Shown: positions 1 through 11,459 of the stretch, piece after piece
How positions within the stretch are numbered: the first letter of the stretch is position 1
How the letters are laid out: each line of letters opens with the position of its first letter
Origin: Branchiostoma floridae
Taxonomy: Eukaryota; Chordata; Leptocardii; Amphioxiformes; Branchiostomatidae
Assembly: GCF_000003815.2 (NCBI RefSeq)
Contig: NC_049991.1
Location: forward strand, 2,843,513-2,907,512
Length of the DNA: 64,000 bases
Direction of reading: 5' to 3'
The notes under the pieces: generated by a model
The model's database searches: none
What the model saw: only the letters and a program-made list of their open reading frames with translations
What the model was told of the DNA's origin: nothing
Translations under genes and position numbers: made by a program

Positions 1-126
1 GTTTTGAGTAAAAACATGTTTCTCTCCGATGACCTATAAGGGGACTGAGTTGGGACCGAATACACCATAAGTGGACCAGAGGTACGAAGGATTCTTTTTA
101 ATGGTAAGATTTTCCCATTTTCGCCC

Positions 127-151
127 CAGCAAGGATCTGCTTGGAGATTAC
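127..151 (-). repeat. Solo end of hAT-like MITE (CTCCAAGCAGAT family)
   Basis: The sequence GGATCTGCTTGGAGATTA matches the right terminus of the MITEs at 23900-24067 and 50177-50350. No matching left terminus is seen upstream inside the window, so this is either a truncated copy or one whose other end was replaced by the minisatellite. Confidence 0.5.
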
Positions 152-156
152 AATAC

Positions 157-555
157 ACCAGCGTCTGCACTGCTCGCAAACTGTTTACACCAGCATGTAC
201 ACTGCTCGCGCACAACACACAACAGCGTGTGCACTGATCGCGCACTGCTTACAACAGCATATGCACTGATCGCGCACAAAACACACCAGCGCGTACACTG
301 TTCGCTCACTGCGTACACCAGCTTATGCACTGCTAGCTCACCGCTCACGACCAGCGTGTGCACTGCTCGCGCACTGCTCACACCAGCGTTTGCACTCCTC
401 GCGCACCACATACACCAGCGTGTGCAATGCTCACGCACTGCATACATTAGCGTGTGCAATGCTCTCTGGCTGCTTACACCAGCGTGTGCACTACTCGCTC
501 ACTGCTTACACCGGGGTGTGCATTGCTCACACACCGGGTACACACGCGTCGCTCT
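157..555. repeat. 32-bp minisatellite, about 12 units
   Basis: About twelve head-to-tail units of 32 bp, each close to ACCAGCGTGTGCACTGCTCG followed by a CACTGCTTAC-like tail. One unit carries an extra base. Because 32 is not a multiple of 3, every frame stays partly open, which produces spurious overlapping ORFs on both strands. No gene is supported here. Confidence 0.85.
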
Positions 556-597
556 GGTCTTTCGTATTAGAGGTACATAAACCGGCATTGGTCGTTG

Positions 598-1555
598 TCA
601 CACAGTAGTTAACTATGACCCGATCTGCTTGAAAAAGAACGTGACGTCACAGTAGCTTTTCTTTACCTCTTTACATTTTAGATATCAGTCGCATCCCCCC
701 TACCCCCCCCCCCCCCCCACACACACACACACAGAAACGTGAAAATATCGGCTTGAGTTCCCTATGCATAAGTTGAGGGTGGATATTTTGGTGAGTTCTT
801 TTGCCATTTTTAAATGTCCCCTGGTATATGACCTTGGTACTGCAGCAGATATTCCTTTTTTTTGGTATCTTTTAACCTGGATGTGCTATGGTCTTGATTT
901 TTGGGTGGCAGATAGCTTGTGACGTAAGGAATAGGTGGTGTATGTTTGGGTCGCCTAGCAGGTTGCTCTGGAACTGAAGGGGCGTTTTTCTCAAAATCTT
1001 CTAAGGAGGATAACTAGACAAGGCAACAACAAATTTAGATGATATTTGGTATGTAGGTAGCTTTGACAGAGATATACATAATCATGCAAGTGCAAATTAT
1101 GCAAACTGTCACTTAATTTGCATAATCAATGAGGGAAATCTATATTTGTAGTGTTCACCATTGTGGGACCCAAATACCTGTCATATATGTAGCCTGTGGC
1201 AGGTGGAACATAATCAGATATCGATTATGCAAATATGTCCCTAATTTGCATACATAATGTAAAAGTGCTATAATTCTTCTAAATGGTAAATGATTGCACA
1301 ATCAACATTTTGACCAGTGTAAGGTATCTAAATGTGGACATAACCAAGCATAGATTATGTAAATGTAGAAATCAGAGGAGATACCTCATTTTATGGAGAT
1401 ATGAGGTCTCCGAACTCTTCTTTTTCAAATGTCTTTCTTTACATTACTTCACCCGACAAGCTTAGATGTTCGCCGGATGAAACCCCAGAAAGACGTCGGA
1501 TAATTTAGGGTAGAAATTTTGGCTAAAACTTAAACAACATTTCATGGGCTTCTTT
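598..1555. repeat. Non-coding, dispersed repeat sequence
   Basis: No gene is seen. There is a poly-C run followed by (CA)n near 700-735. Segment 770-1300 belongs to a dispersed AT-rich family. Its hallmarks are 'ggtactgcagcaga', 'tttgcataat' and 'cttgtgacgtaagg'. Other copies lie near 3280-3560, 10240-10560, 10960-11230, 13480-15300, 33800-34560 and 46380-46640. Confidence 0.55.
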
Positions 1556-1850
1556 TGTCATTTTGTTTGCCACGCAAGCACAAGCCAAAGACATAGTCAT
1601 CTAAAATCGTTTTACATTTTACAGACATATGATCGATAGTGAAACTCGAAGCTTGAAGAAAACTAATCTGAAACGTCTCTATAATATCAAACTGCCGATG
1701 ATGGTTTAGTTGATTTAGTTGTTGATCGATCACAAAGAAACCAATCATCGTGAATGGGTCTCATTATTCAATTCTTCTCTAGACAACTTACTTGAAATTG
1801 TTGTTTACGCATTTAGTTATGAAATGAGTTTTACTGATATGCAAATTTTA

Positions 1851-2131
1851 AGTTAGTTAAGTCCTTCCCGCGCCTAATGGCGCATAGGGCGGCGCCCATC
1901 TCCGTTTCATTAGCCCTTGGGCCACACATCGCAATCACTACAGCAGGGGGCTAGTCCACTGGTAGTGGTGTGTGTTCAACTTCCATACTCTTTCCCGAAT
2001 GCTGAGTGCTAAGCAGAGAAAGCAGCATGTACCATTTTTAAAGTCTTTGGTATGACTCGGCCGGGGATCGAACTCACGACCTACCGAATGCAAGGCGAAC
2101 ACTCTACCCACTAGACCATTGCACCGGTTAT
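1851..2131 (-). mobile_element. tRNA-derived SINE
   Basis: Read on the minus strand, the element starts with a tRNA-like head. It has an A-box region GTCTAGTGGGTAGAG and a B box GTTCGATCC. A unique body follows with 'agactttaaaaatggtacatgctgc'-type sequence, ending near 'ggaaggacttaac'. It is flanked by a perfect 12-bp target duplication, ATGCAAATTTTA, at 1839-1850 and 2132-2143. The equivalent site in the right arm (near 11830) is uninterrupted, so the insertion followed the arm duplication. A second, more diverged copy lies at 36388-36652. Confidence 0.85.
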
Positions 2132-2429
2132 ATGCAAATTTTACCAATTCTTTATTCAAAAGAATTCCCCGAATGCAATTGGCTTTTGTTCTTCGCAAGG
2201 CATTTTTGATACGTTCTGTTACAGTGTAAATATCAGATGGCTGCAAATTACGAGAAGAAGGCTCATCAAAAACAACTGTGTATACATGCGCAGTACATGT
2301 ACATAGGAGGAGTCTACAATAGATAGATCCAGTTGTATGACATTGAATAGTATTCATGCACTAAACTGATATGGAAATTGGAATTCACAGAAAAGGCAAT
2401 GTCCATTTACATTGTATTGTACACACAAT

Positions 2430-2433
2430 CAAT

Positions 2434-2464
<31 letters not shown>

Positions 2465-2472
2465 ACACACAA
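2430..2472. repeat. (CA)n microsatellite
   Basis: Run of CA dinucleotides in the left arm. Its right-arm counterpart is the (TG)n tract around 11415-11540. ORFs rich in Thr-His or Cys-Val across these tracts are artefacts. Confidence 0.85.
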
Positions 2473-2599
2473 TGTTCAATGATGTCTGTGGGCAAGCAGA
2501 TAACTAGCAAACACAATAATCCAGATGGGATAACACTAGTGCCCGTGTCACTGCCTTTAGCGGTCCATCAAAAAGCAGATCTCTCGACAGTTTGATGTC

Positions 2600-2935
2600 C
2601 ATCTAATATGCACTTGGACCCATTGTTGCAAGTGATGATCAGATTAACATCAAAATGTTGGGTCAATCTTTAGTTACCTCATTTTCATGTGTTGTTATCT
2701 TTAGTTTAATTGATCCCTTTTACTGTTGCTTCTTTTGGATATTATTTTGTATTTGCTGTTTTTTGTTAGAATATCCTTATGTTATGTACTTAGCTTTTCT
2801 TTGCCTATTTTCGATAGTTTGTAGTTAGTTTTTAACTGTTGGTGAAGGTGTGGGCCTTGTAAAGGACGTATAAATCATGTTGCCCACACCTCGCAGAACA
2901 TGTTCTCTGAAACCTAATAAATAAATAAATAGACA
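2600..2935 (+). mobile_element. Probable LINE 3' terminus with (AATA)n tail
   Basis: An AT-rich segment that ends in repeated AATAAATAAATA. Just before the tail it has a short hairpin-forming pair around GGTGTGGGC and GCCCACACC. It is absent from the right arm. A simple-repeat tail after a polyadenylation-like motif is typical of CR1/L2-type non-LTR elements. No reading frame is recognised. Confidence 0.35.
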
Positions 2936-3067
2936 GCTTAATAATTGCTAGTGCACCAGCCATCTTATTCAGGACTTTGTCTGCTTGCTATGTCCATGTC
3001 AAGTGCTGATCTATAATGAAACCAAGTAGTTTTGCTTGAGTTACCTGTTCTATCATTTTACCATTCA
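2936..3067 (-). pseudogene. LINE reverse-transcriptase remnant
   Basis: Minus-strand translation gives NGKMIEQVTQAKLLGF, then IDQHLTW, then KVLNKMAGALAI. This matches the conserved post-palm region of non-LTR reverse transcriptases (pattern K-x-LG-x2-ID-x2-L-x-W). One stop codon interrupts it. It is a short dead fragment with no counterpart in the right arm. Confidence 0.5.
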
Positions 3068-3800
3068 AAGAAAGTCATAGTGCATAATCATATTCATACT
3101 GAATACGTGCGAAACTCACGACAAAGAATGTGCCTAATGAGGACAACAATATAAAAAAATCTGATGATAAAAAATAATGCCTAAAGACCTAATCTTCAAA
3201 CGTCCGAATGAAATAAGATTCTTAAAAGTTTTCGTTTAATCATTGGATATAACATGCCAATCTCATCATAGAAAGTATCTTTATGTGACCTTGGTACCTC
3301 AGCAGAAATTCCGTTTTTTTTGTATCTCTTAACTTGGATGTGCTATGGTCTTTTGGGTTGCAGATAGCCTGTAACATAAGGAACGCACGGTATATGTTTG
3401 GACCTCCTAGCAGGTTGCTCTAAAACTGCAGGGGCGTTTTGGTCATCATCTTTTAAGATGATAACATAACAAGTGAACGACAAATGATGCAAACTGGTAC
3501 TTGATTTGCATGTTTAATCAGGAAAATCTACTTTTGTAGTGTTTACCATTATAGGACGCAAATATCTGTAAAAAAGATTTCGAGTCCATAGTATTTAGAT
3601 CCTGTAGGGCGCAAGTGAATAACGTCCAAATAGTATATGCCATGAAAAGTCCCTTCATTGAAATTCACAGGAAATGCAATGTTTTCCAACTTATTAACAT
3701 ATTTGTTTATTACAGTAATACTTTTCATACGTCACCTCCACCCCAGCACCCCCCCCCCCACACACACACACACAAAATGGTTCAGAACACCAAATTTTAC

Positions 3801-4167
3801 CTCTATCGTCTTGTTGTAACACACCCGGCGCGTGCATCGGGTTCTCGAACAAGTCGGCAGCGTTACAGTCCACCCTGTTTGTATTTTCTGCTGGTGGTTG
3901 TCCACCCTGTTGACTTTGGGGGCTAGCCTGCCGTGGGTTGTCCATTCTATTGACATCAGTGAACTGATACACGTTGGTGTCGGCGATCGTCACTGCACTC
4001 ATCGGAGGAATAGGTACATCCTGTTGTTTGGACGNNNNNNNNNNNNNNNNNNNNNNNNNNNNNNNNNNNNNNNNNNNNNNNNNNNNNNNNNNNNNNNNNN
4101 NNNNNNNNNNNNNNNNNNNNNNNNNNNNNNNNNNGCGTTCATGGTCGTCATAGACGTCGTTTCTCAT
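3801..4167 (-). pseudogene. Broken left-arm copy of lectin-receptor cytoplasmic exons
   Basis: The minus strand encodes DTNVYQFTDVNRMDN, then DLFENPMHAPG, then LQQDDRG, with a splice donor (AGAG|GTAAAA) at 3800. It is the reverse-complement paralogue of the right-arm exons at 9530-9616 and 9799-10002. Relative to those, the larger exon has one extra base before DTNVY. The smaller exon is one base short and reads into a TGA right after its acceptor. The NPMY tyrosine has become histidine. An N gap (4035-4134) lies between the two exons. I infer a decayed copy; an alternative start downstream cannot be excluded. Confidence 0.6.
4035..4134. other. Assembly gap (100 N)
   Basis: Exactly 100 N, a conventional placeholder size. 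The flanks align with right-arm positions 9564 and 9785, so the missing sequence is probably about 220 bp rather than 100. Confidence 0.95.
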
Positions 4168-5447
4168 TCTGTTTTAAAAGATGATTCATGGAAATACAAG
4201 TTATTTGAATTTTCATCATGTTTCGTCATTTGTTAATAATTTGACCAATGCTTCATAGGGATAAAGGTTAGAAATAATAACCTGGTAAGATCGATGGCCA
4301 TCAAAGACTTGACAAACTTGCTATAGGGCGTATAGCATTAAGCGAGCAAGAATTTGAAGGGTCTTTCAAGGCTCGCTCACGGTGCGCTCAATGATCACTA
4401 GGGTCTTTCAATAATCTCATGATGATCTTTCAATGGTCATGGTGCCATGGTCACCATAAAAGTTGCTTCAAAGCAGTAGGTACAATTTCAACAACGTCAT
4501 TGGCCATCTGTGATGTGGCAAATGTTTTACCACTCGACTCGCATCATCCTGTGGATTGGCTAGGGAGATGGTCTTTTGCTGCTGTCGCTAGTAAAAAAGC
4601 ATTGAGCTGTTACCTACCTGAATCCATATCCTGGCGTGAAGGTGATGTCAGCTCGGAAGTCGGTAAGGCAGGGAGGGGCCTTCCTCTAATGCGTGTTTTC
4701 CTCATCGTCTTTCAAGCAATGGAGCTCACCTAGTACTAGAATGGGCGATGCTCCGAGAATTCGAAATGTTGATACAATAAAAAATGGTGTTTCAAAAAGA
4801 CCGGGAATGTTTGAACAAAGAAAAAAGCCACATATGCTAAGATATGCAATGCGCGTATTGACTTGAAGCACTTTGAAGTAAATGCAGGCACGTAGACTAA
4901 TGAGGCAAGACATCATGAATTATCTATTATTTTCCTTATACCATTATTATAGTTAAACCAACAGCATTCTTTTGTGACATTCAAAGTTCTTTATTTCGAT
5001 TCAACTGTTACAACTAACCGCCACACGTCATGTCTTTATCTTCTGGATGAAAGAATAGAATGTCTACACTGTCAGTCCGGCATCTGCTTTGAGTATCACC
5101 GAGGTTGATCATTAGTTTGTATCTGGAGAAAAAAACAGCTTATCGTGGAATTAATCTGCCTCACATGTAGAAACGTCGTCATTGGTAAAATAGTCACGGT
5201 ACGGTATCGACGATACCTTCTTCACATACAAACTAATGGTCAAACTCGGTTTGAACAAAAGACGATCAAAACGAACAGCTCAAAATTGAATTTTTCCATC
5301 GCTTGTGTGGATCAAGATATCCTTGTGACTCGTATGATTACTTATTTGACGAAAGATAATAACTACAAAAGTTGGGTCGTAAAAGTGATTTTACAATAGT
5401 ACGGAGCCCTCATACCTACCTCCATAAAGTATTTAGAGCTTTTGTAC

Positions 5448-5497
5448 AAGATGGTGTCTATTAGTGAAATAATGTGATAGCACCCCTCTAGTTCTCA
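5448..5497 (+). repeat. Single unit of the 71-bp minisatellite
   Basis: The segment matches one unit (GGTGTCTATTAGTG followed by ATGTGATAGCACCCC) of the array at 26455-26990. Here it abuts the truncated C-type lectin exon. Confidence 0.7.
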
Positions 5498-5502
5498 AGA
5501 CA

Positions 5503-5565
5503 TACTATTGATCCTATGTGGGACGACGTCATATGCACTGACGCTGCTGACCGTGACAAAGTCGT
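5503..5565 (+). pseudogene. Relic of the last C-type lectin exon
   Basis: The bases GACATACTATTGATCCTATG and the following GTGGGACGACG align with 22500-22535 of the intact lectin gene, where they encode GHTSGPMWDDAD. The frame is lost immediately afterwards. The downstream sequence keeps aligning with the 3' flank of the intact gene, which shows a duplicated and decayed 3' end rather than chance similarity. Confidence 0.65.
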
Positions 5566-6717
5566 CCCGCTTAGATCGAAAGTCGAAAATTGTGACAGAA
5601 ATTGCTCTCATCTTTTTGGTCAACACATCAGTCACTTACGTACATGTACACGTTCAGAGTCATTGATTGACATTTCTCCTTAAAAGCTGTTAGTGATTGT
5701 AACTTAAAGGGTACAAAACTTTATATTTTTGCCATTATTTAAGACTTATTTCTATTTTAAGGGCGATTTACTCTGTTTTCCTGAACAGAAAAATTGAAAA
5801 AAAAATCTGGTGTAGTTGCACAAGAAAGAAAGAAAATTCAGTGTCTCTTGATGATCAATGTATTTTCGCCACATAAAGGTACATTTGTGGATATAGACTT
5901 ATAGCATTGTCAAAACTAACAAACCAACTGCGCCGAAATCATGTTAATCGCCTCTTGTCATGTGGTCATGTAAGTTCACCTGTGACAACATAGTACAGGA
6001 GTTTGTTCCAATACGCAGTTTACTGTGGATTTCGTCTGGAAAATCTGGTTTATCTAGCATGATGTTATATCGTATAAGAGTGTCTTCTTCTTCTAATGTA
6101 TATTTCTACACACTAAGTGTGACCATTTTGGACCCAGTAGTGTAAAATACATGTACATTCCTTCACGCGGTCAGCGAGAATGAGTGGCCACTATTATTTC
6201 ACTCATGATGAAAAATATTTATACACTTGTAAGGTCATCTATACACTTGATTGACACAATACAATAGAAATATTCATTTACTGACTGCTTAATCCAGTTA
6301 TTAAAATACCTTAACGTACTTACAGTTTTAGTACAACGTTTGATTCATATAGATTTCTAATATCTTGCCAGGATAAAACACTAGAGAATCTTTATCCGCG
6401 TGGTAACCCAAAATCGATATGTATAAGTCGACGGACGGTGGATTGAAACTGTAATATCATATTGCCAAATTTTCAATATTTACAGGTTGAAACCGCCGTT
6501 CATCGACTTCATATCCCTAAATACTGTTTTTAAAATCAATGGATATGGCTTACCCCGCTGATTACAGTGGATTAGCGTTAAATAACGAAAGTATATAATG
6601 TAGTTAGGTGTACCCTTGTTTTTATTTTTCATGATTATAATTATGGGCGTAATGTAAAAATATTCAACCCAGCTGCCCTTTTTGCTTTAGTTTGTGACAT
6701 AAAAGAGCAAAATGACA

Positions 6718-7426
6718 TAGAGTCCATTCCAAGACACCATGCGGATGTTTGTTGCTATTGTTTAGAATTGATTTCAAAGTTTTGTAATTATATGTCTACG
6801 ACATTTGATACTTCAGAAATATTTTCAACACTGTTTCAACTTTGCAAATATTTCCCGGGTCCTGTAAAACTTTGGAAATACTCATGGTGTGGAATTGGAT
6901 ACTTCTAATGGTTTCTAAATAATGATAACAGCATTCTACCATTATTTACCATTTTCTACCATTTCTACCATTTTTGGTAAATGGTTCAGTGGGCTGGGAA
7001 GATAGCAATTCACACATCCTTGCAAAGTATAGTTGGGTGCCATGCAACAATGGCCCACCACAAAGGATCCACCAGTGCCCAGAAGTGAAATCTAAAAATA
7101 TACAGATGCAACAATAGGGCTTACTTTTATGGGGGCAATAAACTAATTTTACCATTTGGCAAAGTTTAGAAATATTTATAAATATTTGTAAATGTGAAAT
7201 AATCACACAGAGGTTTCACAATTATTCTAAATAAAGATATTTTTGTACAGTTACCTTCAAAATGTTTCTAAAATATTCAATGGAATTCAAATAGATGAGT
7301 ATTTTCTTAGTGAATTTTTTTTAAAGAATTTAATTATTGTGGCTCAGATATTCTTTTATTCAAAATAATTCAGACTTATTATAAATATCGCCTAAAAACC
7401 CTCATGGTGTCTTGGAATGGACTCTA
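6718..7426. mobile_element. 709-bp MITE with 24-bp perfect inverted termini
   Basis: The left end begins TAGAGTCCATTCCAAGACAC and the right end is its exact reverse complement over 24 bp. The interior is AT-rich with many ATATTT motifs and no credible ORF. The paralogous site near 24725 lacks the element. The terminal TA may be a Tc1/mariner-type target duplication; this is inferred. Confidence 0.8.
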
Positions 7427-7887
7427 TTTTATTGGTACTAAATGTATTTCTATTTTCTAATCTGCCAAGAATGACTATTGGGTATAATGCAAAATTAAAA
7501 TGGCGATCAATTGCAACGTTTACTCATCATCATATCTATAGTCATTGGCTTAATTTTGCTAGATGTTATATTTACATCTAAGTTTGTAAAACATCTAGTT
7601 TGCATTATTTTCTACAGATAACTGCTAAAGACAACTTAAGATAACGCAGAAGTAATTGGTAATGTGCAGCTTGGTATCTATGAAAAGTAAGGAAAAGTAC
7701 AAATATGTAACATTGACAGATGTAATGTTTTTATCTGTTGCTAATCATCGTCCCAACTTTTGTTATTTTTCGCCTAAGAAGGAATCACACGAGGACATCC
7801 TAATCCACACAAGCGATTGAAAAATTACATTTTGAGCTGTTCGCTTTGATTTTCTTTTGTTCAAACCGAGTTTCATCATTATAGTTT

Positions 7888-8092
7888 GTAGACGTCTTAT
7901 TTTGGTCCCCCGACACTAGGAGAAGAGTTGGCCGCCCAAGCACAACTCTTAAGAAACTCATTGAGGTCGAAACAGGGCTGGAAGGGCAAGGGCTACTCTC
8001 TGCGATGAAGGACAAGCAGTTCTGGAGGACTAACTTCGTCTGCTCCACCTCACACGAGGAAGAATGATGATGATGATGATGATGATGATACT
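7888..8092 (+). mobile_element. LINE 3' end with (GAT)n tail
   Basis: An open stretch translating as GLEGQGLLSAMKDKQFWRTN and then FVCSTSHEEE ends at a stop. It runs straight into (GAT)n at 8066-8092. The block is missing from the left arm. A coding end followed at once by a simple-repeat tail fits the 3' end of a non-LTR retrotransposon; the family is not identified. Confidence 0.45.
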
Positions 8093-9033
8093 TGAAATTA
8101 CTATTTTACCAATGACGACTTTTCTGCGTATGTAAGGCAGACTAATTCCTCGATAAGCTGTTTTTTCTCCAGATACAAACTAATGATCAAACTCGGTGGT
8201 ACTCAAAGCAAATGCCGGTCTGGCAGTGTAGACATTCTATTCTCTGATCTAGAAGATGAAGACATGACGCGTGGAGGTTAGTTGTAACAGTTGAATCGAA
8301 ATAAAGAACTTTGAATGTCACAAAAGAATGCTGTTTTTTTAATCATGATAACGGTAGGAAAATAATAGATAATTCATGATGTCTTGCCTCATTAGTCTAC
8401 GTGCGTCGTCAATCCCGTGTCTGCATTTACTTCAAAGTACTTCAAATCAAGACGCGCACTGCATATTTTAGCATATGTGGCTATGTTTCTTTGTTCAAAC
8501 GTTCCCAGTCGTTTTGAAGCACCATTTTTTACATGTTCGAATTCTCTGAGCATCGCCCATTCTAGGACTAGGCGAGCTCCATTACTTGAAAGACGATGAG
8601 GAAAATAAGCATTAGAGGAAGGCCCCTCCCTGCCTTACCTACTTCCGAGCTGACATCACCTTCACGCCAGGATATGGATTCAGGTAGGTAACAGCTCAAT
8701 GCTTTTTTTAATAGCGACAGCAGCAAAAGACCCTCTATCTCCCTAGCCAATCCACAGGATGATGAGAGTCGAGTGGTAAAACATTTGCCACATGACAGAT
8801 GGCCAATGACGTTGTTGAAATTGTACCTACTGCTTTGAAGCAACTTTTATGGTGACCATGGCACCATGACCATTGAAAGATCATCATGAGATTATTGAAA
8901 GACCCTGGTGATCATTGAAAGCACCGTGAGAGAGCCTTGAAAGACCCGTCAAATTCTTGCTCGCTTAATGCTATACGCCCTATAGCAAGTTTGTCAAGTC
9001 TTTGATGGCCATCGATCTTACCAGGTTATTATT

Positions 9034-9422
9034 ACCAGAGATTACCAGTGTGTGAAAGGATTTGTAAATATTGTACATCTAAAGCAGTGGGAGACGAAAC
9101 ACATTTCATTTCCAAATGTTCATTCAACGAAACCGAAAGAATCACCCTGTTTAGAGAAGTCACAAAGACTTATCCCAACTTCCCCACATTGACAGACAAA
9201 CAGAAGGCCACTTTTCTCTTGAAATCGCAGAACCCACAAATTTTAGAAAATGTGGGGCTTTTCGTCTCCCTCTGCTTCTTAAAAAGAAGTCAAACCCAAC
9301 CTGCTTAGAAATAGCCAACACTAGTATTAGATTAGAACATTGTTTATGACTGTCCATTGTCACTATGTGTATACCATGTACTTGCAATAAGCCCTCGGGC
9401 ACGAACTTGCAAATAAACTTCT
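9034..9422 (+). mobile_element. 5'-truncated LINE insertion
   Basis: The open frame gives ICKYCTSKAVGDETHFISKC and continues to a stop at 9308. This C-x2-C-x8-H-x4-C cluster is typical of the C-terminus of many animal LINE ORFs. The 3' end carries AATAAA. The element is bracketed by TTATTATTA copies at 9026-9034 and 9423-9431, while the left arm has a single uninterrupted copy near 4283. It is therefore a clean insertion made after the arms duplicated. Confidence 0.7.
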
Positions 9423-9529
9423 TTATTATTATTTCTTACCTTTATCCCTATGAAGCATTGGTCAAATTATTAACAAATGACGATGAAAATTCAAATACTT
9501 GTATTTCCATGAATCATATTTTAAAACAG

Positions 9530-11423
9530 AAAGAGAAACCGAGGTCTATGACGACCATGAACGCAGCAATACCGGAGAGTATAGTAGTCAACTCCCTGTG
9601 ACTGAAGGCTTCATTGGTAACCAGAAGTATGGGACTGGTGCTGTGCACAGGCGGAAATGAAAGGTATCGATGCACCGTAGTAGCCTTCGCAAACGATGCT
9701 ATAGTTTCAGGTTCGCTTGTGTTTTTTCATTCCAATGAAAGGACCTTTACATATCGGTTTACCTTACGAAAGTTATTTGCAATGCGTCCAAACAACAGGA
9801 TGTACCTATTGCTCCGATGAGTGCCGTGACGATCCCGACACCAACGTGTATCAGTTCACTGATGTCAATAGAATGGACAACCCACGGCAGGCTAGCCCCC
9901 AAAGTCAACAGGGTGGACAACCACCAGCAGAAGATGCAGACAGGGTGGACTGTAACGCTGCCGACTTGTTCGAGAACCCGATGTACGCGCCGGACGATAG
10001 AGGTACGTTTTGGTGTTCTCAACCATTTTGTGTCTGTGTGTGTGTGTGGGGGGGGGGGGGGGGGGGTTCTGGGATCGACGTGAGGTATGAAAAGTATTAC
10101 TTTAATCAAAAAATATGTTAATAAGTTGGAAAAACATTGCATTTCCTGTGAATTTCAATGAAGGGACTTTTCATGGCATATACTATTTGGACGTTATTCA
10201 GTTGCGCATTACATGATCTAAATACTGTGGACTCGGACTCTTTTTTACAGATATTTGCGTCCTATGATGGAAAACACTACAAAAGTAGATTTTTCCTAAT
10301 TAAACATGCAAATTAAGTACCAGTTTGCATCATTTGTCGTTCCCTTGTTATGTCATCATCTTTGAAGACGTTGACAAAATCGCTCCTGCAGTTTCAGAGC
10401 AACCTGCTAGGAGGTCCAAACATATACCGTCCATTTCTTATGTTACAGGCTATCTGCATCCCAAAAATTGAGACCATAGCTCATCCGAGTTAAGAGATAC
10501 AAAAAAAACGGAATTTCTGCTGAGGTACCAAGGTCACATAAAGATACTTTCTATGATGAGATTGGCTTAAGATGATTGGCATGTTTTAACCAATGATTAA
10601 ACGATTACTTTTAAGAATCTCATTCTATTCGGACGTTTGAAGATTAGGTTTCCAGGCATTATTTTTTCTCATCAGATTCTTTTATATTGTTGTCGTCATA
10701 GGGCACATTCTTTGTCGTGAGTTTAGCACGGATTCAGTATGAATATGATTATGTACTATGACTTTCTTTGAATGGTATGTTGACTCATGTTATTTGATTG
10801 CTTTTGGACTCCATGAAGAATAGATTTTGTGATTGTAAAGTCTAATGGGGATCGAAATAAACAAATCAATACTATCATCTGCAACAAAATATCTTAAATG
10901 GAAGCCATATTGATGGAAACATCAATGTGGTGTTTCCAAATGAATCATCCAGTTATTATCTCCATGAAAAATGGAGATATAGTTTTGGGTGTGTCTGTGT
11001 GTCTGTCTGTGTGTCCGGATGTTTGTAGTGAGCATAACTCAAGAACCTCTGGATAGATTACGATGATATTTGGTTTGTGGGTAGGTGTTGAAAAGACAAA
11101 GGTCAGAGTCAATTTTGTGCCACCTAGTATGTGACCTTGGTACTGCAGCAGAAATTCATTTTTTTAATCATTTGAGCTAGATGTGCCATAGTCTTGATTT
11201 TTGGATAGCAGATATCTTGTGACATAAGGGATATGTGGTGTATATTTTTGTTGATTTGTTTACAGCAGAAGACACAGACAGGGTGGACTGTAAGCCTGCA
11301 TGCTCGTTCGAGAACCCGATGTACGCGGCGGGTACGTTACGACAAGACGACAGAGGTACGTTTTGTGGTTTGCATTCTTTTAACTTTTATCATTTCTACC
11401 ACAATGGAATGTTTGTGTGTGTG

Positions 11424-11459
<36 letters not shown>

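Larger units (their letters stand above)
1560..5370. repeat. Left arm of large inverted duplication
   Basis: This arm is the reverse complement of 7745-12068, at roughly 85-90% identity by eye. Matching blocks are 1560-1850 and 2132-2460 (against 11530-12068), 3065-4260 (against 9430-10790) and 4260-5370 (against 7745-9026). The blocks are broken by arm-specific insertions: the SINE at 1851-2131 and LINE-like pieces at 2600-3065. It contains a decayed minus-strand copy of the lectin-receptor 5' exons and a 100-N gap. Confidence 0.85.
5371..7744. other. Spacer of the inverted duplication, paralogous to 22.5-25.0 kb
   Basis: Blocks at 5503-6330, 6600-6717 and 7427-7690 align in direct orientation with 22497-23290, 24640-24725 and 24726-24960. 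The spacer is therefore the 3' end plus downstream flank of another lectin-receptor copy. A 709-bp MITE was later added at 6718-7426. No intact gene is present. Confidence 0.7.

Noticed and set aside
71-608. Overlapping ORFs on both strands rich in His, Cys and Leu
   Set aside because: They arise from the 32-bp minisatellite, which is open in several frames; no splice or start context supports them.
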